Origin: CABZJG01 sp902512685
Lineage (GTDB): Bacteria > Pseudomonadota > Alphaproteobacteria > Rhodobacterales > Rhodobacteraceae
Length of the DNA: 64,000 nucleotides
NCBI GenBank assembly: GCA_051201605.1
Contig: CP179201.1
Coordinates: 1,240,001-1,304,000, forward strand
Reading direction: 5' to 3'
This document shows positions 18,506-27,572 of the stretch, one piece after another. The notes below the pieces were generated by a model. The model was not told the origin of the DNA, did no database searches, and saw nothing but the letters and a program-made list of their open reading frames with translations. Made by a program: the position numbers and the translations under genes. Position 1 is the stretch's first letter. Each line of letters opens with the position of its first letter.

Positions 18506-18514
18506 TGTGGATAA
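18506..18514. promoter_or_regulatory. Consensus DnaA box upstream of nrdR
   Basis: TGTGGATAA, the exact reverse complement of the DnaA box TTATCCACA, 50 bp before the nrdR start. Only a single copy, and a 9-mer can occur by chance in a window of this size, so function is uncertain. Confidence 0.3.
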
Positions 18515-18564
18515 CTAAGCGCAACACCGAAATCTGCGCTGCCCACTAAGCAAAGGATGTGCCC

Positions 18565-19032
18565 ATGCGTTGCCCATTTTGTGGAAATGTTGACACCCAG
18601 GTGAAAGATTCCCGGCCCGCAGAAGATCATGTTTCAATCCGCCGCCGGCGGTTTTGTTCAGCCTGCGGCGGGCGGTTTACCACCTATGAAAGGGTGCAAC
18701 TGCGTGATTTGGTTGTGATTAAAACAAATGGCCGGCGCGAGGAATTTGAGCGCGATAAACTGGAACGCTCGATCCGGATCGCTTTGCAGAAACGCCCGGT
18801 CGAGCATGAGCGGATGGAGAAAATGATTTCCGGTATCGTGCGCCGTTTGGAAAGCATGGGCGAGACAGATATTCAATCAAATAAGATCGGCGAAATTGTG
18901 ATGGAGTCGCTGGCGCGGATCGACACGGTGGCTTATGTGCGCTTTGCGAGCGTTTACAAGAACTTTCAGGCAGCCGACGATTTTGACAAGTTTGTCAGTG
19001 AGTTACGGCCCAAAAATACACCAGAAGAATAG
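18565..19032 (+). CDS. nrdR: Transcriptional repressor NrdR
   Basis: ATP/dATP-sensing zinc-ribbon repressor of ribonucleotide reductase genes. 155 residues from the ATG at 18565 (an in-frame GTG lies two codons upstream; AAGGA supports the ATG). The zinc ribbon is MRCPFCGNVDTQVKDSRP with RRRFCSACGGRFTT, followed by the ATP-cone domain from about residue 47 (VVIKTNGRREEFERDKL). Full length. It is 9 bp upstream of ribD, the usual nrdR-ribD arrangement in alphaproteobacteria. No NrdR box was recognised in its own promoter. Confidence 0.97.
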   Translation: MRCPFCGNVDTQVKDSRPAEDHVSIRRRRFCSACGGRFTTYERVQLRDLVVIKTNGRREEFERDKLERSIRIALQKRPVEHERMEKMISGIVRRLESMGETDIQSNKIGEIVMESLARIDTVAYVRFASVYKNFQAADDFDKFVSELRPKNTPEE

Positions 19033-19041
19033 GCGGCTGAG

Positions 19042-20154
19042 GTGTCGCACGACCGTTTTATGGCACTGGCGCTGGCCTTGGGCCGCCGCGCTCAGGGGCG
19101 CACATGGCCTAACCCTGCTGTGGGCTGCGTACTGGTGCGCGATGGCCAAATTGTGGGCCGCGGATGGACCGCTGATGGCGGCCGGCCGCATGCCGAAATC
19201 CGCGCTTTGGCGCAAGCCGGCGGCAAGGCGCGCGGCGCAACTGCCTATGTCACGCTTGAGCCCTGTTCCCATCACGGCAAGACCCCGCCCTGTGCGCAGG
19301 CGCTGATCGATGCAGGTATCGCCGAAGTCGTCGCTGCCATTGGCGACCGAGACCCAAGGGTCAATGGTGCCGGCTTTGCCATGCTGCGCGCAGCTGGAAT
19401 TTCGATAACCACAGGGGTGCGCGCCGAGGAAGCACGCCACGACCACGCGGGCTTCTTTTTAAGGATCACCGAACACAGACCGTTCATAACGCTAAAGCTG
19501 GCAAATAGTTTCGACGGCCGCATCGCCACCGCCAGCGGGGAAAGCCAATGGATAACCCAAGCCCCAGCCCGGCGCGCAGTGCATGCTCTAAGAGCACGCC
19601 ATGATGCGATAATGATAGGAGGCGGTACAGCACGTCACGATGATCCAACACTGACGGTTCGGGATCTAGGCATTGCGCATCAACCCGTTCGTTTAATCCT
19701 GGCAAAGGATTTAAATTTGCCTGATAACAGTGCCCTAGAGCAAACCCTTGATAGCGCTCCGGTCTGGCTTTGTCATTCTGGGGGTTTGAGTGAAAAGCGG
19801 CGCATGCACTGGCAAAAAATTGGAGCAGAACTGATTGAGTGCCGGGTGCAAGATGACGAAATTGTTCTTAGCGAAACGCTAAAAGATCTTGCAAGTCGCG
19901 GGTTAACACGGGTTTTATGCGAGGGTGGCGGTAGGCTCGCTGCCTCACTGATAAGGGAAAATTTGGTAGATGAAATTGTGGGCTTTCAAGCCGGAATGAT
20001 TATAGGCGCTGAGGGTCAACCCGCTATTGGGCCGATGGAAATAGAGCATTTACAAAACGCAAACCGCTACGAATTGGTTACGACCACAGCAGTTGGACCG
20101 GATGTGATGAACCTCTGGCGGCGCAAAGATGAGCCGTCATCAATAATAAATTAA
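19042..20154 (+). CDS. ribD: Bifunctional diaminohydroxyphosphoribosylaminopyrimidine deaminase / reductase RibD
   Basis: Two consecutive steps of riboflavin synthesis. 370 residues from a GTG at 19042. The N-terminal deaminase has PNPAVGCVLV, the zinc-binding HAE, and PCSHHGKTPPC; the C-terminal reductase starts near residue 150 (FITLKLANSFDGRIATA) and includes VLCEGGGRLAASLI. The stop overlaps the convergent kpsC stop by 4 bp. The first half is GC-rich like the upstream genes; from about 19.5 kb onward base composition becomes visibly more AT-rich. Downstream, ribE is displaced 4.7 kb away by the capsule genes. Confidence 0.95.
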   Translation: MSHDRFMALALALGRRAQGRTWPNPAVGCVLVRDGQIVGRGWTADGGRPHAEIRALAQAGGKARGATAYVTLEPCSHHGKTPPCAQALIDAGIAEVVAAIGDRDPRVNGAGFAMLRAAGISITTGVRAEEARHDHAGFFLRITEHRPFITLKLANSFDGRIATASGESQWITQAPARRAVHALRARHDAIMIGGGTARHDDPTLTVRDLGIAHQPVRLILAKDLNLPDNSALEQTLDSAPVWLCHSGGLSEKRRMHWQKIGAELIECRVQDDEIVLSETLKDLASRGLTRVLCEGGGRLAASLIRENLVDEIVGFQAGMIIGAEGQPAIGPMEIEHLQNANRYELVTTTAVGPDVMNLWRRKDEPSSIIN

Positions 20155-22184
20155 CGCCAGAAAGGGTTTGGGGTGGCTAAGAGCCCTTGTGCTTTTGCAA
20201 GCAGACGGTTGACCCTTGAGCGCGGCAATGCCTGACTTTCAGAAAGGTGATCAACCACAACTTCCACAGGGCAGGCTTGTTGTGTCACCGGGTCAAAATA
20301 GCGTGGATAGGCAATCAATGCGGCATAGATCAGACTGTGCAATTCAACATGCCGAGTACGCCGCTCCGGCACAGATTCCATATCTGTGGTTAAGCCCCAT
20401 CCGGCGTAAAACGGGATGCCATAAGTGGTAACTCTTACTCCCCTAAGCAAAGCTTCAAAACCTGCCAAAGAGGTCATTGTGTGCACCTCGTTCACTTCGG
20501 ATAAAAGATGAATAATATCGGCGCTATCAGCGATAATGTCCGCATAGAGCAAAGCTTGTTCCACAGGTATCTGCCCCTTGCGCAGTCGTGCTTCTACATC
20601 GGGGTGGGGCTTGTAAATAATCACATCACTTGGGTTATTAAGACGAACATTACGCAATAATTCGATGTTGGTTTTGATGCCTTGGGTGCCAAATTTTACC
20701 GAAGCGTCGTCTTCAACTTGGCCCGGCACCAAAATCCGCTTACCTGTCGGAAGTGCAGGAGTTTCACCATGTAAGTTGTACTTAGTAAGTTGTTGATTAA
20801 TCAATGAATGTTGCAACCTTTTTGCACGATCAATTTGATCTTCTTTAAGAGGAGCGCTTGATTTAATTAAGCGTTCGAGGCGGCTTTCTTTGTTAGGATC
20901 ATAATATATGCCTAAGTCGTCGCAAATAAGTGAGAGAGGAGGGATTAATTCGGCGCCCAGTCCCCTTGACCGCAAAAATCCATCCTCGATGCGAATGACA
21001 TCGGTATTATTTAGGCTGTTAGACCCTGACCAAACCAATTTTCGGGCAGACGCCTTATGCTTTGCTGTAGCCATGGAAGAGACAAAACTGATGCGCGCAT
21101 GCTGGCCAAAAAACTGCCGCATTGGTTTTCGTTTCCACATGCGGATTTTGTGGGCTTGCCAGCCTTTGTGGTCTTCGCGCCAACTGCGGGTTATTGCCTC
21201 AAAGGTATCAAGCGCGCGCTCTAAGGAACACAACTGATCACGGTAGGGATCATACCATTTGGAGTAAATCATCATTGTCGCCATGAACAGTTGCTCTGCA
21301 TTGAGCTTTCTATTGCGTCTGGGCGGAGGGGCAATGTCTTTGCTGAGCCCCCACCCGGCGTAAAATGGCTGTCCAAAAATGAGGGGCTGGTGACCGTGTA
21401 GAATTGCCTCAAAACCAAATTGAGAGGACAGTGTGTAAACAGCGATTGCGCCGTCCAATAATACCCAAGGAGAGCAATTCTTTTGATATAAATGGATATT
21501 AGGGTCGCGACAGTGATTTTGGCTAAAATAACCGCGGCGCAACCCTGCTTGCGTTTCAGGATGGGTTTTAATGACGATTCGATGATTTGGGTGATCCTCT
21601 TTCGCTGTGCGAAGCATGGCATCAAAAACGTCTTGATTGCCGTTGGAGGCAGTGACCGAGGCGTAACCCTGGCTTTGATCGATCACTAGAACATAGCCGG
21701 GTGATGGTAAGTCCGCATCAGGATCAAGAGCGCTGTACTTTGTTAGGTGATTTTCCTTTATACGCGATATTAAAGACTTAGCCTTTCTTATCATGCGTTC
21801 ATCATCCAAAGGGTGTTGAGATAAGATCTCTTCTAGATCACTAGGATTTTTGGCGTCAAAATGCACGCCGCTTTTGTCTAATAAAATGCCCAAAGGTGGT
21901 TCATTTCTGCAACGGCCAGGAAACAGCGAGCGCAGAAATGTATCTTCGATTCGCAACAATGGAATATTGTATTTGTTTGCAATATAGGTGCCCCGGTATG
22001 CGGTTGGAGAATTTCCCCACACTGCAATCACATCACCTTTTCTGGGCAATCCCAGAGATATTTGATAGCCTGATAACATTAGTATGCGACGAAGACGTTT
22101 TTGATTTAAAAACCCGCCATTGTAGACAAAAGCTCGCCTAATATCTAAATTTTTTGTGCCCTTTAAGTGGACATTATTGATCAC
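20151..22184 (-). CDS. kpsC: Capsular polysaccharide biosynthesis protein KpsC (beta-Kdo transferase)
   Basis: Dual-domain glycosyltransferase that builds the poly-beta-Kdo linker on phosphatidylglycerol for group 2-type capsule export. The duplication is visible: LLRIEDTFLRSLFPGR in the first half and VIRIEDGFLRSRGLGAEL in the second, each followed by a DLGIYYD-like segment, and GLSKDIAPPPRR versus GLTTDMESVPERR. I choose the GTG at 22184, 2 bp after the preceding stop, giving 677 residues, a usual length; the open frame extends to 22274 but that part lies inside the upstream gene. Third gene of the kpsS-kpsD-kpsC unit. Confidence 0.9.
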   Translation of the reverse strand: MINNVHLKGTKNLDIRRAFVYNGGFLNQKRLRRILMLSGYQISLGLPRKGDVIAVWGNSPTAYRGTYIANKYNIPLLRIEDTFLRSLFPGRCRNEPPLGILLDKSGVHFDAKNPSDLEEILSQHPLDDERMIRKAKSLISRIKENHLTKYSALDPDADLPSPGYVLVIDQSQGYASVTASNGNQDVFDAMLRTAKEDHPNHRIVIKTHPETQAGLRRGYFSQNHCRDPNIHLYQKNCSPWVLLDGAIAVYTLSSQFGFEAILHGHQPLIFGQPFYAGWGLSKDIAPPPRRNRKLNAEQLFMATMMIYSKWYDPYRDQLCSLERALDTFEAITRSWREDHKGWQAHKIRMWKRKPMRQFFGQHARISFVSSMATAKHKASARKLVWSGSNSLNNTDVIRIEDGFLRSRGLGAELIPPLSLICDDLGIYYDPNKESRLERLIKSSAPLKEDQIDRAKRLQHSLINQQLTKYNLHGETPALPTGKRILVPGQVEDDASVKFGTQGIKTNIELLRNVRLNNPSDVIIYKPHPDVEARLRKGQIPVEQALLYADIIADSADIIHLLSEVNEVHTMTSLAGFEALLRGVRVTTYGIPFYAGWGLTTDMESVPERRTRHVELHSLIYAALIAYPRYFDPVTQQACPVEVVVDHLSESQALPRSRVNRLLAKAQGLLATPNPFWR

Positions 22185-22186
22185 AA

Positions 22187-23334
22187 TTATTGACCTAAAA
22201 GTGACTGTGTTGAGGTGCTGATTGTATTCACTGCTCCCAAAGAACCTGTTGTTGCCGCGATTACTTTGGTCCACTGAGCAAATGGAGCTTCTGTCACATA
22301 CACCGTATCTTGATCTCGGATGACAAAGTCCCGTGCCGTAAACATCCCGTTCGGCTTTGTAAGATCAAGCACATAAACCATCCGTTGTGCACCTTGTAAG
22401 TCTTTTCGTCCCAGGACTTGATTGGCGATTTTTTCATCCTCATTTCGAAATACAAAGATGCCCTTTGGATCTGCAGCATTTGCATTTAAGCCGCCAACCA
22501 AGGCAAGTGCTTCGATTGCCGAGATTGTTTGGGTTGGAAATGAAATCCGGCCCTGATTTGCGGTTACTCCAAGGGATGTAAAGGCCCGTGTATCGGTCTC
22601 AACCAATATCCGATCACCCCCTCGGATAGCCACATCCATATCCGGATGATCATACAAATCTTGGAACCAGACTTTTTCACGCTGTTTGTTGCGGATCAAA
22701 GTGATTTGCGCAACCTCGGGTTCAATGGTAACGCCGCCAGCTTTGGCCAACATTGCGCCTAATTTGCGCGTTGGGCGTTCTGTGACATATACGCCCTGAC
22801 CGCCCACGGCCCCTATGATTGAAACGCTGGACCCGTCACCTGCTAAGCGCCGCAATCGAACCTGTGGGTCAAGTGTTTGTTCTTTTAGAAGGTTTGCAAT
22901 ATTTTGGCGAACAGTTTCGGGGCTATTTCCCGCAGCCTTGATGCGCCCAGCATAGGGAACAAAAATATATCCGTTGCCGTCAACTTGCACGCCCTCTAGT
23001 GTTGTGGAGTTAAGCCCTTTTCCGGCTAGCAGGCTGTCATCGACATTTTCCCAGATAGAAAGCCCTAAAGTATCGCCAGCACGGATTGTGTCAGACCCAA
23101 CAAGATTTGCGTTACGAAATTTCCGACTGAAACCAAGTGCAGGGATGACGGCTGTAGCGCGTGCAACATGGTCATTTACCGTGAGAATAAAAGCATTGCC
23201 TTGCTTTTGTACGGAACCAGAATAAATTTCTGATTTAGACGCCCAACCCTAGGAAGTCCGCATGCTGTCAAAAGGGATACGGCGACTATATGAATAGCAA
23301 TAACCTTCCAGCGAAACGCGCCTAAATCAAACAT
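22187..23334 (-). pseudogene. KpsD/Wza-like polysaccharide export lipoprotein, frameshifted near its N-terminus
   Basis: Outer-membrane or periplasmic capsule-export protein. From the ATG at 23334 (AAGGT 8 bp upstream) the frame encodes a lipoprotein signal ending in SLLTACGLPRVG, with the lipobox cysteine. About 90 bp in, at the GGG near 23246-23250, the frame must shift by one base to continue as SKSEIYSGSVQKQGNAFIL and then the export domain IRAGDTLGLSIWENVDD and VDGNGYIFVPYAGRI. The total length is one base short of a multiple of three. Without the shift the mature part lacks a start and signal peptide. Restoring one G gives a protein of about 382 residues. Confidence 0.82.
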
Positions 23335-23406
23335 TTTTCTACCTTAATTAATAAAATATATTTTTTATTACCCTATACGTGCAAAGAAATCTACGGTTCA
23401 AAGTTA

Positions 23407-24736
23407 TCATCCAATGATATCTGAATGTATGGGTGATTTCATTTTTGGTTGATTGGGCTTTTTGCGGTGGCGCAGGGCATCGTAGGGATCGTGGTGGTCT
23501 AAAATCATATCAACAACGCGGCGTAATAATTGTTGCCGTGCTTTTCTTGAATAATACCCACCTAGTATTTGTGACGTTTCAATTAAAAACCGGCGAAAAT
23601 CACGGTACCCACGAGCATTTGTTGGTGTTGGTTTGGCAAAAAATCTCTTCCAAATTTGCTTGTGAAACAAATTCTGGTTTATCATAAACAGCGGTTCCAA
23701 AAATCTTTAAAGGCAAACCGCGCCAAAGCACTTGCTGGACGGCAGTAGAATTAATTGTCACTGCACTGCAGGCTTGATCAAGCAAACCGGCCAGTTTCCC
23801 GCCCCGAACATAATGGATGCGGTCAGAGACCTGATGTACTTTGCCAAGGTGTTTTAAAGTTTGACGAATTTCTGCCCTGCCATCTTCCAAAGGGTGTGCC
23901 TTGATCACCAAATGATGATGGCGAGGAGCTTCTTGAGAAAACTTTTTGATTACCAATTCTAGAAATTCACTGTTTTTCTGAAACGGAGAATGGCTTTGTA
24001 GAGAGGAATCATGTTCGAGCTGCAGCAATACGAGGTGATAGGGAAAACCGCCTCTATGAATATGGGTAGTTGCCAACTTACGTTCTATTGCATGAACTGG
24101 CAGAAGTAAAAGACGCCGAAGATGCAGTCTAAATTCCTGAACTACTGTCAGATCGCGATGAGACTTAAAATGTGGAAAAGCGCGATTTGCGAACATTATG
24201 AACCAATGATACAGCGCACCATAAAAAACATGCTGGCGTGTATCCCCCCAATGACTTGGTGGCATTGGAGCTTCTAGATCGTAATCGGTCAGGTCGCTCT
24301 GCATTTGTTTCAAAGGCATTTGCATCAGTCGCGAATTTCCGTTGGACCCTCCGCGTTCATAAGTTACCCAATATGGACACAAGTAACCTTCCTCAAAAAC
24401 AGGGACTTCAATGTTGAGTTTGCGCGCTTCTGAGATCGCTCTTTGATGGATTTCCCGCGTGTCTCCGTAAAGAACCAAGTCTGTGATGCTTTTATCAGTG
24501 ACAATTTTTCTAAATGTTGCCGGCCATTCGCAGTAAGGCTCTTTAAAGCTTATAAACTTGCTACTTGGACGCCAGAAAACCTTATCCGCAGCATTGAAAC
24601 CAACTCTCCAACATCTACAACCTGCAATCTCAAGCATCTTTGCTAGTTGGAAAAAAAATGGACCATGCGGGCCTTGCAAAAACAAAAATACCCGATCACC
24701 ATTCAGGTTCTTGTCCATAATCACAATTTGCTCCAT
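23407..24736 (-). pseudogene. kpsS: Capsule polysaccharide transferase KpsS, frameshifted in a T6 run
   Basis: Kdo transferase that starts the poly-Kdo linker. The N-terminal FLFLQGPHGPFFFQLAKML and middle VTINSTAVQQVLWRGLPL are typical. After KPEFVSQANLEEI the frame is broken at six consecutive T (23638-23643 on this strand); the other frame continues with the conserved C-terminus FAKPTPTNARGYRDFRRF, IETSQILGGYYSRKARQQLL and DPYDAL, ending at 23407. Removing one T restores a single frame of 442 codons. First gene of the capsule unit, so the lesion precedes kpsD and kpsC. A second ATG at 24718 is an alternative start. Confidence 0.85.
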
Positions 24737-24825
24737 AGATATATGGCCTAGCTTGAGATATGCAGCTACGTGTCAATTTAGTCAAAAATGCGTCATCAAT
24801 AAGTAAACAAGGGGATTTTTTCAAA

Positions 24826-25440
24826 ATGTTCACGGGTATTATTACCGATATTGGCGAGATCGTTGAATTAGAGCAGCGAGGTGATTTGCGTGCCCGTATC
24901 AAAACAGTTTATCCGACATCTGATATAGCGCTTGGAGCTTCTATTGCATGTGATGGGGTCTGTTTGACTGTCATTGAAATCGGCGATGATTGGTTTGATG
25001 TTGAAATTAGTGCAGAAACAATCTCTAAAACAACAATTGGTTACCCATTGGAAAATAAACTCGGTACGGCATGGCATGTGGGCCGCAAAGTAAATCTCGA
25101 ACGTGCTTTAAAAGTAGGGGATGAGTTGGGCGGCCATATTGTGTCAGGTCATGTAGATGGCGTTGCCCAAATTGTTCAATTAGAGGAAGTTGGGGATAGC
25201 ACTGAAGTGATGTTAGAAGCCCCAGAAGAACTCGCAAAATACATTGCCGTCAAAGGCTCGGTGACCCTAAATGGAACATCACTGACTGTGAATAAAGTCG
25301 ATGGAAAATGCTTTGGCATTAATTTCATTCCTCACACAAAAACAGTTACAACTTGGGGGCAGATGGGACACGGCGATGCGGTTAATATTGAGATTGATAC
25401 ATTGGCAAGATATGTAGATCGCTTGCACGCCTCAGGTTGA
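24826..25440 (+). CDS. ribE: Riboflavin synthase alpha chain
   Basis: Dismutates two 6,7-dimethyl-8-ribityllumazine molecules to riboflavin. 204 residues from the ATG at 24826 (the open frame runs back 22 codons, but MFTGIITDIG is the family start and an AAGGGG-like site precedes it). Two lumazine-binding repeats are visible: the first with ACDGVCLTVIEIG, the second with VTLNGTSLTVNKVDG, and GGHIVSGHVDGVA between them. Divergent from kpsS across about 90 bp. ribBA and ribH do not follow; a regulator on the opposite strand does. Confidence 0.95.
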   Translation: MFTGIITDIGEIVELEQRGDLRARIKTVYPTSDIALGASIACDGVCLTVIEIGDDWFDVEISAETISKTTIGYPLENKLGTAWHVGRKVNLERALKVGDELGGHIVSGHVDGVAQIVQLEEVGDSTEVMLEAPEELAKYIAVKGSVTLNGTSLTVNKVDGKCFGINFIPHTKTVTTWGQMGHGDAVNIEIDTLARYVDRLHASG

Positions 25441-25518
25441 TTTTTGAACTTATTCGGATATCCAGCCCACACACGCAGTAAAGCCTAAATATGCTGGTAC
25501 ACAGCTCTGATCCGCTAT

Positions 25519-26550
25519 TTAACTTGCACTTTTTACGGCAGAATCAGTTTTCCAACCTTTTCGGAAGGCTTTGGGAGACACGCCGAATTTTGCCCTGAAA
25601 TGGCGTGCTAAATGCGACGTGCTGTTAAAACCCGTAGCCATGGCGATTTCGGTTATTGGTAAATTGGTTTCATTTAAAAGGCCATGAGCGCGTTCAAGCC
25701 GCAAACCATAATAAAACTGGGTAGGAGATTGGTGAGTGTATTTTTTGAAAAGCCGTTCTAATTGGCGACGAGAAATTTGCAAGGTGGCGCAAAGCTCCAA
25801 CAAAGGTAAGGGGTCCTCAACCGTTTCGTTCATAACTTGGATAGCGTGCAATAACCGCTGGTTTCTAGACCCTATTGCAACCGAAATAGACGATTTTTGT
25901 GGCGCCTGGCGCTCGCTCGCTCTTTTGTGAATGCACATGTCTGATATTACGATTGCGATTTCACGGCCATGGTCAGTTTCAATCAGATCTAGCATCATAT
26001 CCGTTGATGCACTGCCACCACCACAGGTGATCAGCCGGCAATCTTTTTCATAAAGGTTTTGAGTCGGAAGATGCTCTTGGAAACTTTCAATGAAGCTGGG
26101 TTGATTTTCCCAGTGAACTGTAAAGCTACGATTTCCTATAATATTGGCTTGAGCCAAAGCAAAAGCTCCGGTGCAAATACCACCTAAAGTAGCACCCATA
26201 CGGTTTTCTCGGCGAATCCAGTTGAGTGTTTTTGGTCCGGCAGCTGACAAAGGCTCGACCCCAGAGCAAATAAATGAGGTTGCCCCTTTAGGAGGCGATT
26301 TCAGAGCCATGTCGGGTGTTATTTTAACCCCATTTGAACATGTCACTGTTCTACCATCCGGTGTCATTGTATACCAGCGATAGAGCTCTGTTTTGGTCAG
26401 TTGGTTCGCAATACGGAGCGGTTCTACGGCTGCACTAAAGGCTAGCATCGTGAGCTTTGGCAATAGTACAAAGTAAAATTCACGCGTCTTAGTATTCTGT
26501 TTTAAGTCAAGGCGCGCGGCGCCCTTTTGGATAAAACGTTCATGATCCAC
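25519..26550 (-). CDS. GlxA-family transcriptional regulator (DJ-1/PfpI plus AraC domains)
   Basis: 343 residues. The N-terminal DJ-1/PfpI-like ligand domain (about 25-200) has the nucleophile-elbow segment GGICTGAFALAQA; the C-terminal AraC-type DNA-binding domain (about 235-335) has two helix-turn-helix units, LCATLQISRRQLERLFKKY and EIAMATGFNSTSHLARHFR. Family members such as GbdR, CdhR and ArgR control glycine-betaine, carnitine or arginine catabolism, so a link to the methylated-amine genes upstream is possible but unproven. The 251 bp between it and clpP hold the two divergent promoters; I could not define them. Confidence 0.87.
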   Translation of the reverse strand: MDHERFIQKGAARLDLKQNTKTREFYFVLLPKLTMLAFSAAVEPLRIANQLTKTELYRWYTMTPDGRTVTCSNGVKITPDMALKSPPKGATSFICSGVEPLSAAGPKTLNWIRRENRMGATLGGICTGAFALAQANIIGNRSFTVHWENQPSFIESFQEHLPTQNLYEKDCRLITCGGGSASTDMMLDLIETDHGREIAIVISDMCIHKRASERQAPQKSSISVAIGSRNQRLLHAIQVMNETVEDPLPLLELCATLQISRRQLERLFKKYTHQSPTQFYYGLRLERAHGLLNETNLPITEIAMATGFNSTSHLARHFRAKFGVSPKAFRKGWKTDSAVKSAS

Positions 26551-26801
26551 AGAAAACCACCTATTTCGGCCTAAGGAACATTATAATCACACTGTCTGTG
26601 AAAGTGAATGTTGAAATACGCACAATAATTTTATCAATATTAACAGCAAAGGAATGGGGTGCTTGAATTGCGGGTTCCAAAGGTTTAATTCGAGATCAGG
26701 CAGCAAATTTGTCGCGAGCTATTGCCGTCAAGGTGTCCCAACACTAAGACTACCAATAATAAGTTGCATGAATTTGTACAATTACGGATAGGCAGGGCAT
26801 A

Positions 26802-27428
26802 ATGAAAGATCCTCACGACTTCTACATGAACACTTTGGTCCCAATGGTGGTCGAGCAGACCAGCCGTGGCGAGCGCGCTTACGATATCTTTTCTAGGTTG
26901 CTCAAAGAGCGTATTATTTTTGTCAACGGGCCTGTGCATGATGGAATGTCAAGTTTGATCGTTGCTCAGTTGCTTCATCTTGAGGCAGAGAACCCGTCAA
27001 AAGAAATCAGCATGTATATCAATAGTCCGGGCGGTGTGGTAACCAGCGGTTTGTCTATTTATGACACGATGCAATATATCAAGCCAAAAGTATCTACGCT
27101 TGTGATTGGTCAGGCTGCTTCGATGGGTTCATTGCTTTTAACTGCTGGCGAAAAAGGCATGAGATTTTCTCTGCCTAATAGCCGTATTATGGTGCATCAA
27201 CCTTCAGGCGGATACCAGGGTCAGGCGACAGATATAATGATCCATGCTGAGGAAACGTTAAAGCTTAAGAAGCGGCTTAATGAAATTTATGTACACCATA
27301 CTGGGCAAAGCTTAGAAAAGGTGGAAGCTGCGCTTGAGCGCGATAACTTTATGTCGCCTGATGAAGCGAAGGACTGGGGTTTGATAGATGAAATAGTCGC
27401 CAATCGTGATAAAGGGGACGATGAATAA
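26802..27428 (+). CDS. clpP: ATP-dependent Clp protease proteolytic subunit
   Basis: Serine protease barrel partnering ClpX and ClpA, cytoplasmic. 208 residues. The catalytic triad is visible: Ser in GQAASMGSLLL, His in IMVHQPSGGYQG, Asp in the SPDEAKDWGLIDEI region. The handle and oligomerisation segments (YINSPGGVVTSGLSIYDTM) are intact. Followed by clpX after 144 bp containing no further gene. Confidence 0.97.
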   Translation: MKDPHDFYMNTLVPMVVEQTSRGERAYDIFSRLLKERIIFVNGPVHDGMSSLIVAQLLHLEAENPSKEISMYINSPGGVVTSGLSIYDTMQYIKPKVSTLVIGQAASMGSLLLTAGEKGMRFSLPNSRIMVHQPSGGYQGQATDIMIHAEETLKLKKRLNEIYVHHTGQSLEKVEAALERDNFMSPDEAKDWGLIDEIVANRDKGDDE

Positions 27429-27572
27429 GACCTTAGGCAATAAGCGCAAATCGTTGCTATTGGCCGCAATGCTTCATTTTGCCATTGTAGAGCCTCGAAG
27501 CCTGTCTTAAGTTGGATGGCAGGGGTATATTGAATGAGGCTTTTTATATGCAGAAAAGCCGAGAGGTAGGCA

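Noticed and set aside
23407..23700. Separate 97-residue gene downstream of kpsS
   Set aside because: Its sequence is the conserved KpsS C-terminus in a shifted frame, so it belongs to a frameshifted kpsS.
24737..24825. FMN riboswitch before ribE
   Set aside because: The gap is too short and lacks the conserved RFN element.
26640..26801. Heat-shock (RpoH) promoter upstream of clpP
   Set aside because: A CTTGAA occurs at 26662, but no convincing -10 element lies at the right distance.
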